In this document: piece by piece, positions 9,641-26,520 of the stretch
Numbering within the stretch: the first letter of the stretch is position 1
How the letters are laid out: each line of letters opens with the position of its first letter
NCBI GenBank assembly: GCA_965153355.1
Contig: OZ231128.1
Coordinates: 15,004,001-15,068,000, forward strand
Reading direction: 5' to 3'
DNA: 64,000 nt
Origin: Flaccisagitta enflata
Taxonomy: Eukaryota > Chaetognatha > Sagittoidea > Aphragmophora
Made by a program: the position numbers and the translations under genes
The notes under the pieces: model-generated
The model's input: only the letters and a program-made list of their open reading frames with translations
The model's database searches: none
What the model was told of the DNA's origin: nothing

Positions 9641-11240
9641 GGAATTAGGTTGGTACACTTCATATGAATTAGTAAGTTCATTTTTGAAAAATTGGCAAGC
9701 CTATCTTTAAATTCATATTGAAAAATGTCAAAAAATCCAAAATTACACATTATGAAATAATTCAAAATCAAATCTCTCCAAAACTATTAAACCCATGCTT
9801 TTGAAATTTTGCATGTGGGTTCATGTGGGGCACATTTTTATTCATGCCAAATTTCATGATCCTGATGGTAATAGAACAGCCTATAGGGCTAAAAAACCCA
9901 AATTTTGGATTTTTTGATCATTTTTTGAGCATTTTTTGGAAAAAACCGATAGACAAAATTCAGTCAGGTATCCAAAATTTTGCATGAAGAAGCGCCTGAA
10001 CATTGAAAACTAGTATGCCAAATTTGGTGAAGCTGTCTCAAGTCATTTGAGCGTACCGGCACCAAAAAACCCAGAGTGTTCAAAAAATGCAAAATTTTGA
10101 GACCTTTTTTGCCAACTTTGAGAGTTTTTTTTTGGCTTTTTGGGGCATTGTATCCTCCTGAAACTTTGGAATTAGGTTGGTACACTTCCTATTAACAGGA
10201 ATTTCCATTTTCACAAAATTGGCAATTGTATTCTTGATCTTTTTTTCAAAAATGGCAAAAAAACCAAAATTACAAATTTTTGAAAAAATTTCAAAAACAA
10301 ATTCCTCCAAAACTATTGAACCCAAACTTTTGAAATTTTGCATGTGGGTTCATGTGGGGCACATGTTTATTCATGCCAAATTTCATGATCCCAATGGTCA
10401 TAGAACAGCCTATTTGGCAAAAAAACCAAATTTTCAATTTTTTGAGCGTTTTTTGAGCGAATTTTGGACAAAAACGGTACTTAAACTTCAGCCAGGTATC
10501 CAAAATTTTGCATGAAGATGCGCCTGAACCTTGAAAACTTGTATGCCAAATTTGGTAATGTTGTCTTAAGTCGTTTAGGCGTAACGGCACCAAATAGCCC
10601 AGGGTGTCCAAAAATGCAAAATTTTGAGACCTTTTTTGCCAACTTTGAGAGTTTTTTTAGCCCCTTAGGGTCATCGTACCCCTCTGAATCTTTGGAATTA
10701 GGTTGTTACAGTTCATATGAATTAGCAAGTCCATTTTGACAAAATTGGCGAGCACATTTTTAATCTTTTTCAAAAAAACGTCAAAAATCAAAAAATGCAA
10801 AATTTTGAAAAATTTCAAAACTGAATATCTCCAAAAGTATTAAACCCAGGCTTTTGAAATTTGATATGTGTGTTCATGTGGGGCACATGTTTGTTCATGC
10901 CAAATTTCATGATCCCGATGGTCATAGAACAGCCTGTATGGCAAAAAAAAAACAAATTTTGGATTTTTGAGCATTTTTTGAGCATTTTTTGGGAAAAAAA
11001 GGGTACTTAATATTCAGCCAGATATCCAAAATTTGGCAAGAAGAAGCGCCTGAACCTTGAGAACTTGTATGCCAAATTTGGTAAAGCTGTCTCAAGTCTT
11101 TTGGGCGTACCGGCGCCATATAGCCCAGGGTGTACAAAAGTGCAAAATTTTGAGACCTTTTTTTGCCAACTTTGAAAGTTTTTTTTGGCTTTTTGGGTTG
11201 CTGTACCCTACCAAAACTTTGGAATTAGGTTTGTACACTT
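9641..11240. repeat. Tandem array of three 527-bp units
   Basis: The landmark GGAATTAGGTTGGTACACTT recurs at 9641, 10168, 10696 and 11221, giving periods of 527, 528 and 525 bases. Other shared blocks are TTTGCATGTGGGTTCATGTG, CCAAATTTCATGATCC and AGCGCCTGAAC. Short frames on the minus strand are shared between units, but none stays open through a whole unit, so satellite-like DNA is the safer reading. Confidence 0.9.
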
Positions 11241-11925
11241 ATTAAGAACTAATTCCCCAAGTGGGCACCTAGATTTCACATTTTTTCCCCATGTAAGCCA
11301 TTTTCCAAAACTGGGTGTAAATTTTAGAACCCAATTTTTGGTTTTTTTAGCCAAAAAATGACAAATATGCAAGATTTTTTTGGAATTTTTTCAATTTTAG
11401 GTAAAGAATGTCAACATACATGTCCAAAAAAATTTCAGACTCATAGCTCAAAGATTCAAAATTTTACCCAAAAAATGAAACATAGCCCTTTTTCAAAAAG
11501 TAGGCCTAGACTTCAAAATGCAATATCTTCGCTTCTTCTTAACCGATTTGGCTGAAATTTTGCATGCAAGTAGATAAAAGGCATATCTAACTTCGCCTAA
11601 AATTTCATGCTGATCAGTCAATTGGTCTGGCGACAGCAGTGTTTTGAATTTTTTTTTTTGAAAAAAATGCATTTTTAAGATGGGTACACTCAAAATTTTG
11701 ATGTGTACCCATCCTAGTCTTGTTCAGCACTAAAAACTGACCCTGTATGCAAATTTCCACGCTTTATTCCACAAACGCCAAGATTTTTCGCTAAGGTCCT
11801 AGACTACTTGCCTTAGGAGCACAAATTCTCTTTTTGAATTTCCAACACGCCATATTTTCTCCATTGAGCGCCCTTTTTTCATTTTTTGTTCTGTTAAAAG
11901 TATGGAAAAAATCTGATATACATTT

Positions 11926-11973
11926 GGGCAGCGGCCCCAGAGGAGCAACGGGTACCGCTGACCATCTAACGCG
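11926..11973. repeat. Fragment of the GGGCAGCGGCCCC foldback family
   Basis: GGGCAGCGGCCCCAGAGG joined to CAACGGGTACCGCTGACC. The second block is the inverse of the sequence just outside the foldback at 58101 (GGTCAGCGGTACCCGTTG), so this is a collapsed, inverted copy. Confidence 0.7.
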
Positions 11974-12068
11974 TTTGCAATTATTTTTCTTTTTCTTCCT
12001 ACAATCTTCACAAAAAAATCTTCCCACCTGATAACTACCATCAACTTTGGAAACAAATAAAGCTATGA

Positions 12069-12130
12069 CAACCAGATTGGTCCTATTTGAAAGAGTTGTT
12101 TGAACTCATTAAAATGGGACCAATCTGAGG
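12069..12130. repeat. Short hairpin element (copy 1 of 2)
   Basis: CAGATTGGTCC at about 12071 pairs with GGACCAATCTGAG at about 12117 around a 36-base loop. A similar hairpin occurs at 19191-19253. Confidence 0.6.
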
Positions 12131-12284
12131 TCATTAGTTTTGTTTGTGGTGGTGCTATTTTGCAGACAGAAGACATCTATTGTACAATAAATACTTATCT
12201 TCCTCCAATTAAGGCTGTCGCTGCCCAGACCACACTGAATATTTTAAAAGTTTCATCTTCACTCTTAATTTGGGTTGAAATTAG

Positions 12285-18433
<6,149 letters not shown>

Positions 18434-18709
18434 AAGAAGAAAAAGAATCTAAAACGGGAAATTCAGTATTCCAAGTAGTACCTAGCAGCACCACATAGAA
18501 TTTTACGACGAGTTGTTACATTCATTATAAAATATTGTTTACATCCTGCGATTCGATATTGTATAATGCACTTTGTGTTCCACATTTCTTATTGTAAAAC
18601 TCTTCGAGCAAAATACACAAGAAATAACATATGCTTTTGGATTCCTTACAAATGACAAATGACATTTCATTTTCATTAAGCCTAATACGGTGAAGCATTT
18701 CAGGTCGGG

Positions 18710-18850
18710 TACTACGCGACACTCGGCTTAGCTGGTTTGTCGGCTATCCCGTCAGTCAGTCGGTCCACTCTTAACTTGTTAACTTGTGACCTCTAATACC
18801 ACTCCTTCCCACCCGCACGCGACTGGGGTAGCCGTGTATCCGGCCTTGTT
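18710..18850 (+). repeat. Family A dispersed repeat fragment
   Basis: A TACGCGACACTCGGC start, a GTCAGTCGGTCC tract, then CACCCGCACGCGACT and the family end GTATCCGGCCTTGTT. Confidence 0.7.
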
Positions 18851-19190
18851 AAAAAGGTTAGAAGCTATCAACAAGGCAACACACGCCTTAAATGAGAATG
18901 CCTTAGATTTTAAGTTAAGAGGTTCAAAACTAAAATAATTAGCATAATGATAAATTGATAATGATGATCGATTTATTGTTCAACTAATGATATTTATCGA
19001 CAAATACAATCTTTGATTCAAAGAGGTTAAGAGAAGGCTAAATGGACGACAATTTCAGAAATGTAGATAAACTATAAATGTGACCAGAAACTATAGAGGA
19101 ACTACTATCTAAAAATGGAAATGCGCCCACCTGAAAATGAGCTTCAACTTGAAAAGACTGCAGGTCAAAAACAAAAAAAAACTACAAAAT

Positions 19191-19253
19191 CCAGATTGGT
19201 CCCGATATTAAGCGGTTGAACCTTTGTTAACGCGACCAATCTAGAAACAATAG
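19191..19253. repeat. Short hairpin element (copy 2 of 2)
   Basis: AGATTGGTCCC near 19193 pairs with the GACCAATCT that ends near 19244. The loop sequence GGTTGAACCTTTGTTAA partly resembles that of the copy at 12069. Confidence 0.55.
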
Positions 19254-19581
19254 CTCAATACGTTTAGAAATCGCGTCCTTCCATCGAAGCACTTGTTGTA
19301 GGGTGTGAGTATTACCTTTTCTAGATAGTAGAAAGGAGATGATGATCTTGTACATGACTCACACCAAAAATACTTGCTTGCCTCTAACAGCGATAATCAA
19401 AAATAAACTGTTCCATCTAAATCCAAGATGATGGCATCTACCATGAAATGCAATGTAACATAACAACCCGGGCCGAAACGAGAGAGAGAGAGAGACAGAG
19501 AGACAGAGAGAATGACACTGAGAGCTTGTATGATAGAGCTAGTATGAATTTGCAAAACTAGCCTTGAATTTGAGCAGTTTA

Positions 19582-20066
19582 TACAGTCTATGGACAAAAC
19601 GAGGAGAGTAGATTTTTCTGATCACCGTTATCATGCTTAGGCGTAGTTTGTTTTAAAGTGTAGGCTTGTAATTACCTCATAGAAAATTACTGAGGACTGA
19701 AAGAAGCTAACGCAAGAACAATTACTACAGGGAGGCCATGTAAAATCATAAAAGAAGTTTCTTCATGATTGAAAGCAAATATTGCCATCATGTTGCAGGG
19801 TCGGCCAGAGGGGGTCAATCTTAGCCCAGATGGAAGTCCCAAGTCCCAGGGGTGACTGCATGCCAACTTTTGCTTTCAACTGAAAAGAAGTTCTTTTTAT
19901 GATTTTATATGGCCTCCCTGCAGTAATCGTTCTTCCATTAGTTTCTTTCAGTCCTTAGTAATTTTCTACAAGGTAATTACGAGCCTACATTTTGAAATAA
20001 ACTACGCATACGCATCATACCGGTGATCAGCAAAATCTACTCTCCTCGTTTTGTCCATAGACTGTA
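19582..20066. mobile_element. TA-flanked inverted-repeat MITE (foldback II)
   Basis: The left end TACAGTCTATGGACAAAACG is the exact inverse of the right end CGTTTTGTCCATAGACTGTA. The arms run about 190 bases each, with shared blocks such as GTAATTACC, CTGAAAGAA and GGGAGGCCAT, around a centre of about 110 bases. TA at both borders suggests Tc1/mariner-type insertion. No transposase is present. Confidence 0.85.
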
Positions 20067-20440
20067 TAGTAATGAAGTATGATAACTAGATCCGGATGAG
20101 CTTTTTATGGTATTGGTTTTTGTAGCATGTGCCGCATAAATTTGGTTAGATCTACAGTCTTGCCAACGGCCAACCGCCAAAACACATCTCCATTAAGTAA
20201 ACTGGTTTCAATGATACAAATAGTTACTATGAAGAAAGATCACGTGTATGTATATAAATATATAATCATATTGATCGCAGTAAAATCAAATGGCTTTAAA
20301 TACTTAAAGCACTTGACGATATATTATGCCAGGGTAAATGAAAATCTTTGGGAAATCATGTAGGGAAAATCTTTGGGAGGGCGGAAAATAGGAAAATGCG
20401 AGGGCAATTCATAAGAAAAGAAAATCGTATTTAAGTGAAA

Positions 20441-20631
20441 AACAAGGCTGGATACACGGCTACCCTAGTTGCGTGCGGGTGGGCAGGAGCAGTATTGGAG
20501 AGGGTCACCAGGGCACCTGGACAGGAGCCGTATGCTCAAAAAGCTCAAAAACGCCGAAAAAGTAAAAAGGGGACCGACCAACCAACCGACGGACCGACAT
20601 AGCGGGTTGTAGAGTCGCGTAGCACGCAACT
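20441..20631 (-). repeat. Family A dispersed repeat, complete copy
   Basis: It runs from AACAAGGCTGGATACACGGC through GGGTGGGCAGGAGC and GACCAACCAACCGACGG to AGCGGGTTGTAGAGTCGCGT and ACGCAACT. The layout matches 15160-15358. Confidence 0.8.
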
Positions 20632-21629
20632 AATTATCACTCTCACCATTACTGAGGAAATATAACTGTCAGAGGCATGGTTCCCTTGAAATCCTTGGTT
20701 TGAAACAACTTAAATCAAACCAAGTGACTTGGGGTCACAATAAAGTTGCGGACGGACGGACAGGTACATGTAACAGCTTACCACATCCTTACCCTTCCTC
20801 GCCCCATACTTACTCACACACAGATAATCTCAACTGCAGCATCATTAATGCGCGTCTTCGTGCACTCAGCTCGCATAGAGTTACATGTCCGCAACTAAAA
20901 AGAAACTTCTATTAAGGTCACTAGTTTTAAAGCAACCTTTAAAAACAAAGTTCTCATAAAACAAGTAACCAGGGGTTCTAAAATTGACGAATGGGCACTG
21001 GGCAGGGCCTACTGCCCCCCCCCCCCCCACACACACACACACTCACATCATGTACACGAGTGTCAAACTTTTTGCCTTTGTGCGTTACAGACCCACAGTC
21101 AGATCATCGAACAGACTGACAAACAATTCTTACAGAAATGACTAAAATATGGAAAAGGTGATTTTATGGCGAAAAAAATCAACAAACTTTTCGCGTAGCA
21201 ATGAATGGAAATTATGGAATGATCAATAAAATTCATGAATTCATGGCTTATTTATGTAAACAACCGCGCAAGGAAATGATATTATCACAATTGTATAAAA
21301 GAATTACATCTTTAGACAAAAAATGTAGGCTATGGGAAAAAAAAAACAAAAAAAAAAAAAAAACAATTTTATGATTTATGATTTTTTAGGAAACGAAAAT
21401 AGAAACCGTACAGCTTTGGTGTGAATCTTTTAGGGGAAAGCCGAATGTATAACAGCGTCTCTCAGGAGGAATCTCAACCAATTCAAATTCTTGATCACAA
21501 TCATACTCAGATTAATTGCAACTGACCTATGTAGGCTACATTGTTTTGTAAAATTAGATCAATACTAAGCCGTTCTGACATAATTCTCATGAAAAAAAAA
21601 ATTGTGGCCATCTTATTATTTTCTCTTTT
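20632..21629. other. Gene-poor stretch
   Basis: Contains a C run then a CA run at about 21016-21043 and an A run at about 21337-21363. I see no gene. Confidence 0.5.
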
Positions 21630-21799
21630 AGTCCGTCCGTCGGTTGGTTGGTTGGTCGGTTCCCTTTTGACATTTTTGGTCATTAAGTCATTTAATCATT
21701 TTAAGTCCTTTTTGGTCATTTTAAGTTATTCTAAGTCATTCTCAGGCATTCTGAGTCATTCCAAGTCATTTTAAGTCGGTAAGTCTCGCACGCGACTTG
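21629..21799 (+). repeat. Family A dispersed repeat with TTAAGTCATT internal repeats
   Basis: AGTCCGTCCGTCGGTTGG then repeated CATTTTAAGTC and CATTCTAAGTC units, ending in GTCTCGCACGCGACTT. The internal unit is the inverse of that seen in the copy at 59002-59565. Confidence 0.75.
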
Positions 21800-21904
21800 T
21801 AAACGTTGGACTTGTTTCTCTATCGAAGCCTAAAAGATCCAAGTCGCGATTCATCTAAGCATGGGTTATTGATAGTTACAATATCACCCAATTCCCACGT
21901 ACAT

Positions 21905-23250
21905 TCACAACTTTTGAAAGATTTCGTATTTCTCCTTAAAATTTCTGTTGTTGTCAGCTTCTCTTACGTCAGCTCGTTTTTTCGCTTGTAAACGCGCTCG
22001 CATGTCTGCCACTGAAAGTCCAAAAACTGGTTCGCCATCCAAACTTTTATTATTATTGTTGTTGCTGCTGTTGTTGGTGGTGCTGGTGCTATTGTTGTTG
22101 TTGCTGCCATGGTTATTATACGCAGCAGTGTTGTTGGCGGCGGCGTGGTTGTCGCGACTAACAGCGGCGCTTTTCGACGGAATTACGATGCCGGCGTCGA
22201 CGCCATTATTGACGCCGTTGTCAACACCGTTGTTGACGCTGTTGTCAACGCCGTTGTTGACGCTGTTGTCAACGCTATTGTTGACGGCGGCCACTTCCGG
22301 ATGCTCCACACGAGATGTTGAAGGCGGACTCTGCTTTTTGACGACGAAATTGGAAGACGCCTCCTCAGCAAAGTTGCCAGGATGAGGAGAAGGAAGAGGA
22401 GAAGCCTCCGGAGTTTCCTGAAAGACAAATTCGTGCAAAGACATAAGTTCCATAAGAAGAGGGTGATTCATTTCAGTTGCAACAAAAACAATCGACACAT
22501 TTGCTCCAATCATAGCAATGGCGTTAGAGTTGAGAGTGACTCGGGATTTAAATCACCACCGATTTTCAGGGATTTTCCCTTGCCACCACCGTTTTTCGGT
22601 TTTTTTCAGTGATTTTTATTCTGCATCTGCTTATGGGGTTGTTCAGATGTATCATGCTGCATAAACCTTGAGCACAATTAATCATCAGAACTTTACAACT
22701 ACCAATGTAATGAAATAAGAAGTGCTAAATTGAATAGTTTTTTTTCAACTTGAGCAAAAGACCTGAATGAAGATCAACAAGTGATGCAGGGTCACAAATA
22801 TTGTTGTGGATGGGTGGGCATGGGTATCCAACCCAACTTGTGCTGACAGATGGACTAACAGACCAACGGAGGAACAAAGCCTCTTAAAGAGTTGCGTGTC
22901 TGCAACTTTTTAAAAATGTGCATGTTAAAACTTGTCAATCATTGATTTTTGTCTGAATGTTTACTCATGAAAAGTAAACATCTCAGTCTCTTCTTTGAAG
23001 TGGATAGGTTAAGTTTTTTGCATTTTTCTATTTCTTGAGTTTGCTACATGACCTTTGTTCCTGGTGCTACCAAATAGAGGAAAATCCCATATATCCTGTT
23101 CTTAAATACAGATTTACTGTGAGATGGCATTCTTGATGCCATGGTCAAAAAGATGATTTACACCTTTGAAAGAAAAAAGAGGTGTTGCGTTCTTTCACTT
23201 TTCACTCTCGTTCACGGACCGCTACTTTCTTATCTCTAAGTATCTACTTT

Positions 23251-23325
<75 letters not shown>

Positions 23326-24376
23326 CTCTCTCTCTTGTACTTCTTCTGTCTTTCATTATTGGAGTTCATCTTTTTTTTCTTAACAGAATTGACAGTATTG
23401 ACACGCTCAATGAATACAAATAGTGAGGCAAAACATAATATCTTGAACTAAAGACTTCACCCCCACAAGACTAGGAAATATAATGGCATTAGGTGATTTG
23501 CGCCATAAAACTAGATCTGTTTGAAACATGTTTACTTAGTAGAAAATCTTAGCCGCTTATACATTCAGGTTCTATCATATATAGACTATGTAGTTCAAGT
23601 CTCCATCTTGCATTGTCATGGCTGACGGCCCTGAATTTTGCATTTTACGTATGAGAGTATTTTCACTCCATTTTCCTAGATCTCAGCAAATTGCACTTTT
23701 GAGTTCATTTAGTACTCTGAGGTTTATACCTTTTCCTCTATATGAATGCCCTGCCCTGAATCTTAACCAAGGGGATAAATTGGGTCTATCTACATTAATA
23801 TTTGGTAAGAGACAAATGGTTTTGGGCCTAAAATGATTCTATTTCCTAATATCATATAAATGATGGGACTGTGACTTTGTTGCTATTTCTCAAGCTAGAA
23901 AAAACAAAAACTAGCTGAGTAAAACTGGTATCAGACACTACTTCCTTGTCACCATGGTAACTGTAGAACAAGGGATTTAGATAACATCGATTTTTTTCCC
24001 TGCAAATTTCAATGATTAACATGCGCACTTTCTTTAATATGATAGCAATTTCAGCTTAGTGAAGGGCAGTTGGGGAAGGGAGATAAAAACGGTGAAAAAC
24101 CGAAAATCCAAATCACTTAATCAGTGAAAATTGGCATTCACTCCACCGTTTTTTCCGTTGGTGAATCACCGAATCTCAAGCCTAAATGGCGTAAATTTTA
24201 CATAAAAATTCCCTCAAAGGGTAGGGGGAGGGGGAATGTGTAGTAATTACTTCATACAGATCTGGAAAGGTCAAAATGACTCATTGACTCACCACAGAAG
24301 CTTCATAAGGCGGTGGCGGTGTGACCTGATCATTAGGACCGCTGCCACTAGGAGAAGGAATCTCGATTTCAAGTTG
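21905..24376 (-). CDS. Unrecognised gene, last two exons; PPPPY motif and VDN/VNN repeats
   Basis: Two minus-strand exons join in phase. 24376-24293 encodes 28 residues from QLEIEIPSPSG to PPPPYEASV, bounded by TTACAG and GTGAGT. 22417-21905 follows an acceptor (TGTCTTTCAG), starts ETPEASPLPSP and ends at a TGA after FKEKYEIFQKL. The first exon carries a PPxY motif, the usual ligand of WW domains. The second has a repeat of VNNSVDN/VNNGVDN units encoded by a 24-base tandem repeat at about 22195-22285, an Asn/Ser-rich run, and a charged C-terminal segment (VADMRARLQAKKRADVREAD) likely to be helical. I do not recognise the family. Upstream exons must lie beyond 24450 but were not found. Confidence 0.6.
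22848..22910 (-). repeat. Decayed family A fragment in the intron
   Basis: GACTAACAGACCAACGGAGG then AGCCTCTTAAAGAGTTGCGT. It is only weakly like the consensus. Confidence 0.4.
23254..23336. repeat. (TC)n microsatellite in the intron
   Basis: About 80 bases of TC inside the intron between 22418 and 24292. The rest of that 1.9-kb intron shows no gene. Confidence 0.95.
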
Positions 24377-24396
24377 CTGTAAGGGGAAAGAAAGGA

Positions 24397-24447
24397 TTAA
24401 TCATTAGGACCGCCGCCACCTGGAGAAAGAATTTCGGTTTTAAGTTG
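24397..24447 (-). pseudogene. Duplicated, truncated copy of the PPPPY-gene exon
   Basis: On the minus strand an acceptor (TTCTTCTTTACAG) is followed by QLKTEILSPGGGGPND and then TAA. The first 16 residues parallel QLEIEIPSPSGSGPND of the exon 69 bases downstream. The acceptor is duplicated too. If used, it would end the protein early; otherwise it is a dead exon copy. Confidence 0.6.
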
Positions 24448-24756
24448 CTGTAAAGAAGAAACAAGCCCGACCGTGCAACAATGTGTCTGGGCTGTGTTTC
24501 TGCGTGTATTGCACATATGATATATACGGAACGACATATGCACTTTTTTTTTTATAAGAGACCAGTTTATAAGAGACATGAGCCTGAGATTTACCGAAAT
24601 TTTAAGAACAAAATAAGAGAATGCCCAGGCTGAGATTCAGCTTCGGTCGTTTTCGAAAACAATTTTATTCAAGTTTCTTACCTAAAAAATGAATTTAATT
24701 CAAATTTTTCAGAAATATGGTTGTTTGTCTTTAAAAATGATTTTTTTTCTTAGTTT

Positions 24757-26362
24757 GCCTATCAAGCTCCTAGGCCTATCTCAACTCTATCCACCCATAA
24801 CCACCACCTTCCACCCTCACACTGGCCCTAAATGACCACCTATCAAGCTCCCTGGGGCCTATCTCAACTCTATCCACCCATAACCCTGAGCCAGCCCTAC
24901 ACACATGCTCTAAATGATTAAGCATATGGCAACGCTCTAGGCTATCTCAACTCTATCTTATAACCTGCCTTCCACCCTCACACTGGCCCTAAATGACCAC
25001 CCATCAAAGCTCAGAGGCCCTATCTCCCAGCTCTATCACCCATAACCCTACCTTCCACCCCTCACACTGGCTAAACAATACCTATCAGGCTGCTCTAGGC
25101 CTGTCAACTCCTATCCACCCATAGCCACCACCTTCCACCTACTTTGGCCCTAAATGACCTACTGCCAAGCTCCTGGGCCTATCTCCAGCTCTATCACCCA
25201 TAACCTGCCTTCCACCTCACTATGACTAATGACCACCTACCAGCTCCTGGGCTATCTCAACTCTATCACCCTGCAACCACCACCTTCCCACCCCTCACAC
25301 TGGCCCTAAATGACCACCTATGCCAAGCTCCTAGGCCTATCTCGCTCTGTCACCGCAACCACCTGCCTTCACCCCTCTACCTCAGCCTAAATGACCACCT
25401 ACAAGGCTCCTGGGCCTGTCTCGCTCATATCCTTATGTACCACCTTCACACATGGCCTAAATGACCACCTATCAAATACTGAGCCCTGTCTCAACTCTGT
25501 ACCATAACCTACCTTCTACACCTCACTGGCCCTAAATGACCACCTATCAAAGCTCCTGGGCCTGTCTCAGCTCTATCCACCCATAACCACCACCTTCACC
25601 ACTCATGCTGGCCTAAATGACCACCTATCCGCTCTAAGCCTATCTCACTATATCCACCCATAACCACCACCTTCACCCTCACACTGGCCCTAATTGTACC
25701 TATCAGGAAATCTGGGCCCTCTCCAGCTCCTGTCCACCCATAACCACCATTCCACCCTCACACTGGCCTAAATGACCACCTATCAAGCTCTAGGCCATCA
25801 TAACTCTATCACACCATAGCCTACACTTCACACCCTCCACCTGGCCCTAAATGACCACCTATCCAGCTCCTAGGCCTATCTCAACTCTATCACCATAACC
25901 ACCACCTTCACCTCACACTGGCCTAAATGATACCTATCAAGCTCCTGGGCCTGTCTCAACTCTATCCACCCACCACTTCTGCAACCACACCTCACACCCT
26001 GGCCTAAATGACCACCTATCAAGCTCCTAGGCCTATCTCAACTCTATCCACCTGTAACTACGTACCCCTCATACTGGCCTAAATGACCCTCTATCAGAAG
26101 CTCCTGGAGGCCCCTATCTCAACTCTATCCACACCCATAACACACCACCTTCCCACCCTCACACTGGCCCTAAATGACACCTATCAAGCTCCTAGGCCTA
26201 TCTCAACTCCTATCTTTAATACCACCTTCACCCTCATAGCCTCAAATAATTACCCTGTCAAGCTCCTGGGCCTGTCTCAGCTCCTATCACCTGCCACCAC
26301 AGCCCACCTCACTGGCCCTAAATGACCACCTATCAAGCTCCCAGGCCCGTCAAACGTGGCCA
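24757..26362. repeat. Minisatellite with about 85-bp unit, some 19 copies
   Basis: Units contain ACTGGCCCTAAATGACCACC, TATCAAGCTCCTAGGCCTAT, CTCAACTCTATCCACCCATA and ACCACCACCTTCC. Copies differ mainly by one- or two-base gaps rather than substitutions. It lies just beyond the 3' end of SCAP. Confidence 0.9.
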
Positions 26363-26520
26363 CCGTCCCTCCCACCTCCAAATTTGATTTTACAATTAAT
26401 CATTTTACAAGCAACGGACTCTTTGCATGAAGAAATTTTGTATCACAAGTAGTAATATTCAATGAAAAGAAAGAATGTGACATTCCTTAAGCCAATTTTG
26501 TTTTCTCAAGAATGATATCA

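Larger units (their letters stand above)
11241..12284. other. Intergenic or intronic DNA upstream of the first visible legumain exon
   Basis: AT-rich sequence with TTTTGG/CCAAAA blocks similar to the preceding array up to about 11800. Then come a short fragment of the GGGCAGCGGCCCC foldback family (11926-11973) and a small hairpin (12069-12128). Earlier legumain exons, which should encode the signal peptide and the first half of the protease, were not found here or further left. Confidence 0.5.
18434..19581. other. Legumain 3' flank with repeat fragments
   Basis: After the legumain stop there is no clear poly(A) signal. 18710-18850 is a family A fragment ending CCGTGTATCCGGCCTTGTT. 19191-19253 is a hairpin similar to 12069-12130 (CAGATTGGTCCC ... 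CGACCAATCTAG). I see no gene in the rest. Confidence 0.5.

Noticed and set aside
22195-22290. Possible CRISPR-like regular repeats (24-base unit)
   Set aside because: The repeats lie inside a coding exon, have no unique spacers and encode VDN/VNN repeats.
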